Below are positions 9,428 through 17,350 of a stretch of 64,000 nt of DNA, in pieces. Under the pieces are notes generated by a model. That model saw only the letters and a program-made list of their open reading frames with translations. It did not search any database and was not told where the DNA came from. The DNA lies in NCBI GenBank assembly GCA_963780805.1, contig CAWADP010000009.1, forward strand, positions 1-64,000, read 5' to 3'. The first letter of the stretch is position 1; every line of letters starts with the position of its first letter. The position numbers were made by a program, and so were the translations under genes. This stretch comes from JASHVB01 sp963780805. GTDB taxonomy: Bacteria > Pseudomonadota > Alphaproteobacteria > Acetobacterales > Acetobacteraceae.

Positions 9428-9441
9428 GCACAGAGCTGACC
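9428..9441 (-). promoter_or_regulatory. possible sigma-54 promoter of the PEP-CTERM gene
   Basis: Read on the minus strand, GG and GC are separated by exactly 10 bases (GGTCAGCTCTGTGC, followed by AAAT), the spacing required for RpoN promoters. The -24 box is a poor match to TGGCAC and the -12 box a fair one. PrsK/PrsR, encoded in this window, is a sigma-54-type system associated with PEP-CTERM expression, which makes the site plausible. The 5' leader would be about 70 bases. Confidence 0.4.
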
Positions 9442-9874
9442 TGCCCCCCCGCCGGGGTGCGGCCGCTCGCAGCGGAGAGGAACGCCCAGTGGCCGGGATT
9501 TAGCCCTGGGCGCTTGGTTCGCACTTGGCCTCAGATTCGTTTCACCCCGTGAGGCTCCGTTCCTCGCTGGGGTCGAAGGCGTGCTTCGCTCAGAGCCTCG
9601 GCGAGCCCCGGGTACGATCGCGGCGGGATCGATCCGGTCGACTTGCTCGATATCGCCGTCGACGAGGATTGCGTCGCGTGGTCGACCGGGTGCTTGTGGA
9701 CGGATCGTCATTCGGGGTGGCGATGCAGGAGATCGGCATCGCCCTGCACCGGCGGGACCCTACGACATGCCTGCCCAAAAGCCGGCGACCACATTCTTCG
9801 ATCCGAATATGCCCGGCACGCGGAAGCTGCCGGCGGTCCGCATCATGCGACAGGGTTCAGCAGGAACCCTGCCC
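9442..9874. other. 433-base gap, nothing recognised
   Basis: Between the LLM oxidoreductase stop (9875) and the PEP-CTERM promoter region. Several overlapping short frames exist on both strands, but their predicted products match no family I know and lack ribosome sites. GC content is high throughout. No tRNA, terminator or repeat family of this window was recognised here. Confidence 0.5.
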
Positions 9875-11123
9875 CTACTGCGCAGTCACAGGCTCGTAAG
9901 CCGGCACCGTGGCCCGTAGCGCGGTGTCCATCGGCTGGGGCCACCAGCGATGCTCCCAGCCGGAGAAATGTTGCTTCAGCACCGGCATCACCTGCTCGGC
10001 GAACAGTCGCGTGTTGTACCGCGTCAGGCCCTTGTTCATGTTGCCGAACTGCATCAGCAGCATCAGGTTGCCGACATGCAGGTTCTCAGCCAGCTCGATA
10101 AACTGGTCGGTGACCTGCGAAGGGGTGCCGATCACCAGGTAGCCTGCCTCGACCAGATCCTTCATCTCGGTCGGCCGGGCGACCCCCCGAGCGGCGGCGG
10201 CGCTGACCTGGCTGGTCATGCCGTGGCGCATCGTGGCCTCGGTCGCATAGCCGGGCGGGGCGGCGAACCGCGGGTCGAAATGCAGGCAGCGGCCGAAGAA
10301 ATACTCTGCGGCCGGCGTGTAGATCTCCATCGCCTGGTCGCGGCTTTCCGCCACCGCGACGGTCTGCGCGAAGCCGGCGCGATAGGGGTTGTGGTCCTTG
10401 CCCAGGCGGTCCATTTCGGCCCAGAACCCGTCCATTGTCGCCTTGCCGACCTTATGTCCGAAATATGAGAGGTAGCAGTACACGTAGTCCATCCGCGCGC
10501 ACCACTGCCAGGTCTCGATCGAGCCGCCGCCGGGGATCCACACCGGCGGGTGCGGCTTCTGCACCGGCCGCGGCCAGATGTTGACGTAGCGCTGCTGGTT
10601 GTAGCGGCCGTTGAAAGCGAATGTGTCGGCTTCCTGCCAGGCTTTCATCACCAGGTCGTGCGCTTCGTAGTAGCGCTCGCGCAGTTGGCTGGGGTTCTGG
10701 CCATAGGCGAAACAGTCGTCCATCGGCGTGCCGACGGGAAAGCCTGCTATCAGCCGCCCGCCGGAGATGCACGTCGATCATGGCGAACTCTTCTGCCACC
10801 CGGGTCGGCGGGTTGTACAGCGCCAGCGAGTTGCCCATCACGCAGATCGTCGCATCGGTGGTGCGGCGCGCAAGCGACGTGGCGATCAGGTTGGGCGACG
10901 GCATCAGGCCGTAGCCGTTGGAGTGATGCTCGTTGACGCAGATCGCGTCGTAGCCGCAGTCGGCGGCGTATTCGAGCTCATCCATGAAGTCGTTGTACAT
11001 ATGGTGCGCGCGCCGCGGATCGAACAGCGACGAGTGGATGTCCACCCACACCGACGGATGCTTCTGTTTGAAGTCCTCCGGCAGCTCGGTGTACGGCATC
11101 AGGTGGAACCACATCAGCTTCAT
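9875..11123 (-). CDS. LLM class flavin-dependent oxidoreductase, frameshifted
   Basis: Bacterial luciferase-like monooxygenase of about 415 residues, FMN-dependent, cytosolic. The first part (MKLMWFHLMPYTELP, then CVNEHHSNGYGLMPSPNLIA and LYNPPTRVAEEFAMID) is open from 11123 to about 10760. The rest continues in another register from about 10750 (MDDCFAYGQNPSQL, WIPGGGSIETWQW, YLVIGTPSQVTDQFIELAE) to the TAG at 9875. EHH and the final TPSQV...F block are family hallmarks. One indel near 10750 explains the break. It stands alone; the substrate is unknown. Confidence 0.85.
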
Positions 11124-11287
11124 GGCGCGGACGCTCCGGGGGCGGTGCTACCGGGGAGTATAGACACCCTCTCACGCGTAGCGGGAGGGCGGAAACGAGG
11201 TGGCGTGCAGTCCCGCTCACCTTCATTTGACGCTCTCCCACTTCGCGGGGGAGATGGCGCTGCCGACTCCCGCTCCGCTGCGAACTG

Positions 11288-12661
11288 CTACTCCGCCGCG
11301 AGTGGCAGTTTCCGCTGCTCTCGAGCGCCCCGCAGCAACTCCGCGACCAGAAATGCCAGCTCCAGCGCCTGCGTGCCGTTCAGCCTCGGATCGCATTGCG
11401 TTTGATAGCGGCGGTCCAGGTCGGCCTCGGCGATCTGCTGGCCCCCGCCCAGGCATTCGGTGACATCCTTGCCGGTCATTTCGACATGCAGCCCACCGGG
11501 CCAAGTCCCTTCGGCCTGATGCACGGCGAAGAACACGCGCACCTCGTCCAGGATGCGCTGGAACAACCGCGTCTTGCGGCCGTTCGGCACGGTGACGGTG
11601 TTGCCGTGCATCGGATCGCAGCACCACACCACGGCGCGACCGTCGCGCTGCACCGTCCGGATCAGCGTCGGCAGGTGCTCGGCCAGCGTCGCGGCCCCCA
11701 TACGCGTGATCAGCGTGATGCGGCCCGGCGCGTTGTCCGGATTCAGCACATCCAGAACGCGGAGCAGTTCGTCCGCCGTCAATGTCGGCCCGCATTTCAT
11801 GCCCAGCGGATTCGCCACCCCACGCACGAACGCTGCATGCGCGTGATCCGGCTGCCGAGTCCGATCCCCCAACCACATCAGATGCGCGGAGCAATCGTAC
11901 CAGTCGCCGGTCAGGCTGTCCTGTCGCGTCAACGCTTCTTCATAAGGCAGCAACAGCGCGTCGTGTGCGGTGTAGATTGCCGTGCTGCGCAGTTGCGGCG
12001 TGCGTACTGGATCGATGCCGCAGGCGGTCATGAAGCCGAGCGATTCCTCGATGCGTGCCGCCAGTGCCGCGTAGCGCGCGCCCTGTGGCGAGGCGGCGAC
12101 GAAATCCTGGTTCCATTGCTGCACGCGATGCAGATCGGCGAAGCCACCCTGGGTGAAGGCACGCAACAGGTTTAGCGTGATGGCCGCCTGGCTGTAGCCA
12201 CGCAGCATGCGCGCCGGGTCCGGTGTGCGCGCTTCCGCGGTGAAGGCCGCGCCGTTGATGACGTCGCCAAAATACGATGGCCGCGTCGTGGCACCGATCG
12301 TCTCGGTCAACGACGAACGCGGCTTGGCGAACTGGCCCGCCATGCGCGCCACCTTTACCACCGGCGCGCCGGCGGCATAGCTCAGCACCACCGCCATTTG
12401 CAGCAGCACCTTCAGCGTGTCGCGAACGGCGTTGGCGTGGAACTCGGCGAAGGATTCGGCGCAGTCGCCGCCGAGCAGCAGGAACGCTTCGCTGGCGGCG
12501 GCCCGGGCCAGATCCGCGCGCAACGCACGTGCCTCGCCGGCGAAGATCAGTGGAGGCAGCGCGCGCAGGTCGGCTTCGGCTGCGGCCAGCGCTGCGGGAT
12601 CAGGATATGGCGGCGCCTGGCGGATCGGCTTGTCACGCCAGGCCTGGGGTGACCAATCCAT
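11288..12661 (-). CDS. aroG: 3-deoxy-7-phosphoheptulonate synthase, class II (DAHP synthase)
   Basis: First enzyme of the shikimate pathway, condensing PEP and erythrose 4-phosphate. 457 residues, full class II length. Visible are GGDCAESF (metal-binding Cys at about 67), KVARMAGQFAKPRSS at 103-117 (PEP-binding), HLMWLGDRTRQPDHAHAAF, NPLGMKCGP, WCCDPMHGNT and HVEMTGKDVTECLGG. It is the second ORF after a 41-codon small gene (6-base gap), itself behind an attenuator with a leader peptide rich in Phe, Trp and Tyr. Regulation by aromatic amino acid supply is therefore likely. It has a weak ribosome site of its own, suggesting translational coupling. Confidence 0.95.
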   Translation of the reverse strand: MDWSPQAWRDKPIRQAPPYPDPAALAAAEADLRALPPLIFAGEARALRADLARAAASEAFLLLGGDCAESFAEFHANAVRDTLKVLLQMAVVLSYAAGAPVVKVARMAGQFAKPRSSLTETIGATTRPSYFGDVINGAAFTAEARTPDPARMLRGYSQAAITLNLLRAFTQGGFADLHRVQQWNQDFVAASPQGARYAALAARIEESLGFMTACGIDPVRTPQLRSTAIYTAHDALLLPYEEALTRQDSLTGDWYDCSAHLMWLGDRTRQPDHAHAAFVRGVANPLGMKCGPTLTADELLRVLDVLNPDNAPGRITLITRMGAATLAEHLPTLIRTVQRDGRAVVWCCDPMHGNTVTVPNGRKTRLFQRILDEVRVFFAVHQAEGTWPGGLHVEMTGKDVTECLGGGQQIAEADLDRRYQTQCDPRLNGTQALELAFLVAELLRGAREQRKLPLAAE

Positions 12662-12667
12662 GGCACG

Positions 12668-12793
12668 TCACCGCGTTCGCGACGGCGCCGGCTGCGAACT
12701 GGCCGGTGCCGTCTGGGGCTGCGGTTGCGGCGGTGCCTCGCGTGGCGTGGACGGGCCGGTGATCACGTCGAAATCGAAGCTGGATGCGGGCAT
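12668..12793 (-). CDS. 41-residue protein between attenuator and aroG
   Basis: Unannotated-looking small ORF with a strong ribosome site (GGAGGTCCGAC) directly before its ATG at 12793. The product starts MPASSFDFDVITGPSTP and then becomes a Pro/Gln/Ala/Ser-rich tail ending in PAPSRTR. The TGA is 6 bases before the aroG start, so translation may feed ribosomes to aroG. No signal peptide, membrane segment or known domain. It could be a functional small protein or only a coupling ORF; I cannot tell which from this single sequence. Confidence 0.6.
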   Translation of the reverse strand: MPASSFDFDVITGPSTPREAPPQPQPQTAPASSQPAPSRTR

Positions 12794-12848
12794 GTCGGAC
12801 CTCCTTGGTGTGGGAGGCCGCTCTGCCTTGGCGTACTGATCGCGAGTG

Positions 12849-12881
12849 AAAAAACGAAAGCCGCCTTGGCAGGGCGGCTTC
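12849..12881 (-). terminator. intrinsic terminator/attenuator hairpin before aroG
   Basis: On the minus strand AAGCCGCC, a 7-base loop CTGCCAA, GGCGGCTT, then TCG and six T. This is an 8-bp GC-rich stem with a U tract. It begins 27 bases after the stop codon of the aromatic leader peptide and ends about 56 bases before the next ORF, so it reads as an attenuator, not as the end of the xrtA operon. The 5' arm GCCGCC (12873-12878) can instead pair with GGCGGC at 12912-12917 inside the leader ORF. Confidence 0.85.
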
Positions 12882-12907
12882 GGGAAACTTGCTACAGGTG
12901 CACGATC

Positions 12908-12967
12908 CTAGGCCGCCGGTTTGTACCAGCGGTACCAAAATCGCAGTGTCGAGCGCATTGTTGCCAT
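12908..12967 (-). CDS. aromatic amino acid leader peptide (attenuator control of aroG)
   Basis: A 19-residue ORF, MATMRSTLRFWYRWYKPAA, followed by TAG. Residues 10-15 are F-W-Y-R-W-Y, covering all three aromatic end products of the pathway that the downstream enzyme starts. An intrinsic terminator follows 27 bases later. The last codons (CCG GCG GCC) contain GGCGGC, which can pair with the 5' arm of that terminator. A ribosome stalled on the first Phe-Trp-Tyr codons would leave this segment free (antitermination), while one reaching the stop codon would cover it (termination). No Shine-Dalgarno is seen, and a promoter places the transcript start at about the AUG, as in leaderless trpL transcripts of rhizobia. 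Confidence 0.8.
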   Translation of the reverse strand: MATMRSTLRFWYRWYKPAA

Positions 12968-12975
12968 GAATGAGG

Positions 12976-13004
12976 CGTATAACGCCACTTCGTATCGGCC
13001 GCAA
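12976..13004 (-). promoter_or_regulatory. promoter of the aroG leader transcript
   Basis: Minus strand: -35 TTGCGG (12999-13004), 17-base spacer, -10 TATACG (12976-12981). The expected transcription start, about 6-8 bases downstream, is 12968-12970, one to three bases before the leader peptide ATG at 12967. It lies 57 bases beyond the xrtA stop codon. Confidence 0.6.
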
Positions 13005-13060
13005 GCCCCGGGTACTACCCCGGTACCCGGGTCCCGCCAGCGGCCCGGCACGTCCGAAGA

Positions 13061-14648
13061 TCAACTCCCGGTATCAATGCCCTGGGCGCCGCGCGCGATC
13101 TGCGCCCCCAGATCGGCCTGTGACAGCATGCTTGCCAGCTTCGCCTCGGTCGCGCGGGCGACTTCGGTCGGCAGCCAGGTACTGCTTTTGCTCCGGACGA
13201 ACGGTGACAAGCACCGGTCCCGTCGGCGCGCCCATCAGACTTTCCCATGCCAGGCGTGCGCGCATCCGCAGGCCGCCGCCGGCCGGCTTGCCATCGACCC
13301 AGATGGCCACCGCAACCATCGGCCCCGGCCGCGTGCTGCGGATCAACCGCCACGGATTGGCCGCGCCGCCCGTCACCGGCAGCCGTACCGATTCGGTCTC
13401 AAAATTTTCATCGTGGGTGATGTTGGGAATGACGGTGAGCACACGTTCCGCGGCCAGCACGGGCGCCGCGGTGCTGTGCACGCCGAATACAACGATCTGC
13501 ACGTCGAAGATCTGCCCGTCGCAGGCGATGCGCCGCGTGACGAGGCGCCCGGCGACATCCAACGGCGTCGGCATCTCAGACGCGACGTCGATGCAGGCCG
13601 GACCGAAATTCAGCGCCTGTACGGCGCCCGTTTGCGGTTGGGCGGCGCGGTCGAGCTGCGTCGCCACCGCCGGACTGACAGCGGCGAGCAATAGCACCAG
13701 GAAGCCGGCGATCGCCGCCCCGCCCCAATGATCGCCACCGCCCTGCTTGGGACGCGCCGATAGGACCACGCTTCGAGCCGGGCCGCGGGTAGGTCCGATA
13801 TCCTCACGGAACGGCAGTCCGAGCGCGATCAATATCAGGATCACCAGAGAAAAGAACAGCCAGCCGTACAGGACATGGTCGGTGGCGGCGGCCTTGGCAC
13901 TGCCCAGCACATGCCCCAAGGCGACGATGCCGACCGCGCGCATTCCGTTGGCGATGATCGGCACGACGACCGACGCGGTGATGAACGCAACGCGGCGCCA
14001 TGGGCTGCGATACATCAGCAGCGAATACAGCACGCCGAACGCGATCGACGCGATCAGGAAGCGCAAACCGGCGCAGGCTTCGGCGATATAGAAGGTGCCT
14101 TCGGGGATCTCGATCGTGTAGCCGGTGATGTAGGCGGGGATCTGCAGCAGGTCGAGGCCGTGCTGCACGAACACCGTGGTGATGTCCTGTAGCTTCGGCG
14201 TTAGAAAAGCGCCGAACGGGATCAGGAAGTACAAGTACAGCAGCGGTCCCGCGAGCTGCCACCACAGCCGCCAGCCCAGCACCGCCAGTGCCAGCAGCTC
14301 GACAAAGCTCATCGCGACGAGCTGGCGGCCTTCCATGATGCCGAGCCGCTCGGCCAGCAGCCAGGCCAGCGCTAGGGGAATGCCGGCCAGCGCGACCAGC
14401 GGCACCGGCTCGGCCGCGAAGCCGTGCAGCGTTTCGCGCCGGTCCCAGACCAGATAGGCGGCGATCGGGAATCACCAGGAAGCAATGGTTGTAGGCCGTG
14501 GAGGCGATCCACGTATGGATCGCGGCGACCAATCCTCATGAAACAGCAGGCCCAGCGCGAGCACGCCGACGGCCAGCGTGATCGCCGCGCCGCGCTGGCT
14601 GCGCCATGCCGCCGCGATGTCGCGGGTGATCACGGCGGGCGCGCTCAT
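13061..14648 (-). CDS. xrtA: exosortase A with C-terminal EpsI domain, frameshifted
   Basis: Inner-membrane transpeptidase-like protease that processes PEP-CTERM proteins. The N-terminal MSAPAVITRDIAAAWRSQ is followed by many hydrophobic segments. The catalytic Cys is in AEACAGLRFLIAS near 14060-14090, and the conserved Arg in NGMRAVGIVALGH, with the His in the same helix. A periplasmic EpsI/DUF3485 domain follows, ending SSTWLPTEVARATEAK...GIDTGS at the TGA 13061-13063. The register changes near 14535, 14465 and 13185; all three look like single-base indels. The ATG at 14648 overlaps the upstream glycosyltransferase stop (ATGA). Last gene of the minus-strand EPS arm. Confidence 0.92.
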
Positions 14649-15892
14649 GCGGCCTGTACCGCGGTGGCGAGGGCGGGGCTTTCCGTGGTGTCGCCGAACA
14701 AGCGGTCCAGCGGGCGCAGCGTCACCGGCCATTGATGCGCCGCCTCGACCGCCCGCCGCGCCGCAGTGCCGAGCGTCGCGTGTTGGCCATTCAGCACGTC
14801 ATCGATGTTCCGCACCGTGTCACCGACCCCACTCGCCAACAGGACGTCGCGCCCCGGCTGCGCCATTACGCCGGCGAAGGCTTCCGGCGTAGCGACGACG
14901 GGGCGGGCCATGGCCATCGCCTCCAGGATCTTGTTCTGAATGCCGCGGGCGATGCGCAGCGGTGCCACGACCACGTCGGCATGCGCGATGTAGGGCCGCG
15001 TATCGGGCACGCGGCCGGTAACGCGCACGCCGGGAAGGTCGGCGAGCTGCCGCACCTCCGGGGCCGGGGCCGAGCCGACGATCCAGAACCGCACGCCCGG
15101 CCGCCGCGCCCGCAGTTGCGGCAGCACAGAGCACGCGAACCACTGCGCGGCGTCGATGTTGGGTCGGTAGTCCATGCGCGCGGTGAACACGATGTTCGCG
15201 TCCGCCGGGGCGGCGCCGGTTGGTTCAAACGGCGACGGGAAGCGGTGGTCGGGAGAGAAATACGCCAGATCGACGCCGTTCGAGATCCACCCGGTGTTGG
15301 CCGCGGCTTCCGGTGCAAGCGCAAGGAAATGCTGCCATTCATGCTCTGAAACGAATAGCGAGAAGTCGTAGCAACCGGCGGCGCGGCGTTCGAAATCGAG
15401 CAACGTACGGCCTTCGCGGGCCCAGATGGCGCGCATCGGAAAGCGCGCCCGGCTGGCGTAGGTGGTCCATTTCTCGGAATCGACGTCGACGAAATCGAGC
15501 ACGCGGCGGAGTGCCTTGGCGTGCATCGCATAGTGTGCCACGGCCGAGGAGAAAACGAAGACGCGCTGGATCGCCGGGTCAGCGAGCTTGGTGTCCACCC
15601 AGTGTTGCAGCCTTGCGTCATGGAAGTAGCCGAGCGACAGCGGCTGGCCGGGGCGCCAGCGGAGCAGGGCTTTCAATTTGGCGCGGCGTGGATGGAGCGG
15701 GAAACACGCGAGATCGGCGCACATCGCCTGCAGCGTGGGCAAATGCTGCCAGTCGGCGGGATCGTCGATGAAGCAGCCGAGGTGCATGCGATGGGTCTGC
15801 GCCAGGTGGCGGAACATGTTCCAGGCGCGGATCTTATCGCCCTTGTCCGGTGGATACGGCACACGATGCGCCAGGAACAGGAGATCTTCCAT
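14645..15892 (-). CDS. XrtA/PEP-CTERM system glycosyltransferase (TIGR03087-type)
   Basis: Retaining GT-B glycosyltransferase family 4/1-like, 415 residues, expected to add sugars to the lipid-linked exopolysaccharide on the cytoplasmic face. The N-terminus MEDLLFLAHRVPYPPDKGDKI is diagnostic of the XrtA-associated family. The C-terminal half shows NIVFTARMDYRPNIDAA, FWIVGSAP, VRVTGRVPDTRPYIAHADV and NKILEAMAMARPVVATPEAF (donor site E). I start at 15892; a 47-codon upstream extension has no ribosome site and runs into a repeat. It overlaps xrtA by 4 bases. Confidence 0.92.
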   Translation of the reverse strand: MEDLLFLAHRVPYPPDKGDKIRAWNMFRHLAQTHRMHLGCFIDDPADWQHLPTLQAMCADLACFPLHPRRAKLKALLRWRPGQPLSLGYFHDARLQHWVDTKLADPAIQRVFVFSSAVAHYAMHAKALRRVLDFVDVDSEKWTTYASRARFPMRAIWAREGRTLLDFERRAAGCYDFSLFVSEHEWQHFLALAPEAAANTGWISNGVDLAYFSPDHRFPSPFEPTGAAPADANIVFTARMDYRPNIDAAQWFACSVLPQLRARRPGVRFWIVGSAPAPEVRQLADLPGVRVTGRVPDTRPYIAHADVVVAPLRIARGIQNKILEAMAMARPVVATPEAFAGVMAQPGRDVLLASGVGDTVRNIDDVLNGQHATLGTAARRAVEAAHQWPVTLRPLDRLFGDTTESPALATAVQAA

Positions 15893-15982
15893 CGTCCTAG
15901 ACCTTCGCTCCTGTTGCGAGGCTTGTTCGGAACAACCCCTTGCTACCAATCTTCGGCCGGGACCGAGCAACAGGAAGAAAGT

Positions 15983-16136
15983 ATTCAACCACAGATGCAC
16001 ACAGATGCACGCAGATAGATATGAGTCCGGCATCCCGGTTCACCACGAAACTCGCTCCGCCCGTCATGGCAAGTCGCGCTAATCCGACGTCCCCTTGCAC
16101 CATTTGCGTGCATCCGTGTGCATCTGTGGTTGAAAA
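15983..16136. repeat. inverted pair of a 34-base CACAGATGCACACAGATGCA element
   Basis: TTCAACCACAGATGCACACA at 15984 continues to about 16016. Its reverse complement, ending in CATCTGTGGTTGAA, lies at about 16103-16136, leaving an 86-base loop. It fills the 15893-16303 gap between FemAB and the glycosyltransferase genes. This kind of short repeat is found dispersed in many bacteria. The rest of the gap holds no recognisable gene. The structure could form a large hairpin in the EPS operon transcript. Confidence 0.8.
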
Positions 16137-16303
16137 TTTTGGCCCGCCTTCCGGTGGTTCCCGGCCGCGGGCGCTCCCAACAGACTTCGCAATGAGAGCG
16201 TAAACCATTCCCGCGCTGTACCTGGGGGGCGCCGGCACGCGAGCCTCGCCAGGCCGGTCCGCTTTGCGGCGGGAACAAGCTGCGCACGTGAGGTTCATCA
16301 CCG

Positions 16304-17341
16304 TCATCCCAGCCCCCTGACGATGTGCGGGCCGAGCAGGTTGGCGACGGGCAGGGGCAGGCGCTTCCAGGCGGCAATAAACAGCCGGTATTTCGGGTTC
16401 AGCGGATTGTGGTCCGGGATCGCGGCGCCCGGCGCGAGCCTGTAGCGGTAATGCAGCGGTGCCGGGGTGAAGCCCCAGTTGTGCTTGAACGCGTGTGCGC
16501 CGGTGCCAATCTTGCTGCGGCCGAAATCGAACAGCCGGTAGCCGCGGTCGGCCGCGCGCCGCATCACTTCCCAGTACATGAAGTCGTTTCCCGCGCGCTG
16601 CCGGGCCTGCGCCGTGCCGCCACCGTAATAGGGCAGCACCTCCTCGCGGAAGTAGAAATTCATGACCGATGCGATCGGCTGACCGTCATCCAGGATAGTA
16701 ACCACATCCGCGGCGTCGCCGAACGCGTCCAGCAGGATGTCGAAATAGCGGCGCGAGAATACCGGGGTGCCGAGATTGCGCACGCTCTCTGCATACACGC
16801 GATGCAGCACTGCGGTGTCGCGATGGCACACCGACGTCAGGCCATACTGGATGCCCTTGCGCACCATCGCGCGTTGTTTGCGCGGGATCGCCTTCAGGTT
16901 GCGGTCGTGATCGGCCTCGATTGACTTGCGGAATGTGACATAGAGGTCGGGGCGGCCGACCCAGCCGCCGTCTGCAGCCATCGGCTGGCGGTCGCGCAAT
17001 TCCACCGCACCGGCGCGCGTGTTGCGCAGCAGGGTTTCGGCATGCGCCTCCAGCGCGGCGGCACTGTCGGAATCGGCGGCGAGCGGGCCGCCATAGACGC
17101 AGAACGGGCTCGATATCAGCGTGTTGCCAAACAGCGGCGTCTTTACCTGTGCCAGAGGCAGGATGCCCGTGATGGCACCATCCTGCTCCGCGTAGCTGAA
17201 GAATGTGCGATGGCCGAACGCATGCTGAATGACGCGGGCCCAGGCGGCGCGATGGCAGAACGTACCCTCGGGCATGGCGTTCACGAAAGCGTCCCACGCG
17301 GGCGCGCTGGCATCGTCGAGCGTGCGAATGGCGATCGGCAT
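16304..17341 (-). CDS. FemAB family XrtA/PEP-CTERM system-associated protein
   Basis: 345-residue GNAT-fold FemAB-like protein, found almost only in exosortase loci; the acyl or aminoacyl transfer it catalyses is not established. Visible are the N-terminal WDAFVNAMPEGTFCHRAAW, the middle NLKAIPRKQRAMVRKGI and ELRDRQP, and the C-terminal YGGGTAQARQRAGNDFMYWE then FDFGRSKIGTGAHAFKHNWG, the family signature. It lies 9 bases downstream of the deacetylase, same operon. Confidence 0.93.
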   Translation of the reverse strand: MPIAIRTLDDASAPAWDAFVNAMPEGTFCHRAAWARVIQHAFGHRTFFSYAEQDGAITGILPLAQVKTPLFGNTLISSPFCVYGGPLAADSDSAAALEAHAETLLRNTRAGAVELRDRQPMAADGGWVGRPDLYVTFRKSIEADHDRNLKAIPRKQRAMVRKGIQYGLTSVCHRDTAVLHRVYAESVRNLGTPVFSRRYFDILLDAFGDAADVVTILDDGQPIASVMNFYFREEVLPYYGGGTAQARQRAGNDFMYWEVMRRAADRGYRLFDFGRSKIGTGAHAFKHNWGFTPAPLHYRYRLAPGAAIPDHNPLNPKYRLFIAAWKRLPLPVANLLGPHIVRGLG

Positions 17342-17350
17342 GGCGGATGG

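Noticed and set aside
12849..12881. The hairpin as the ordinary terminator of the xrtA operon
   Set aside because: It lies behind a promoter and leader ORF, about 180 bases past the xrtA stop, and its 5' arm pairs with the leader ORF; attenuation explains it better, though it may serve both.
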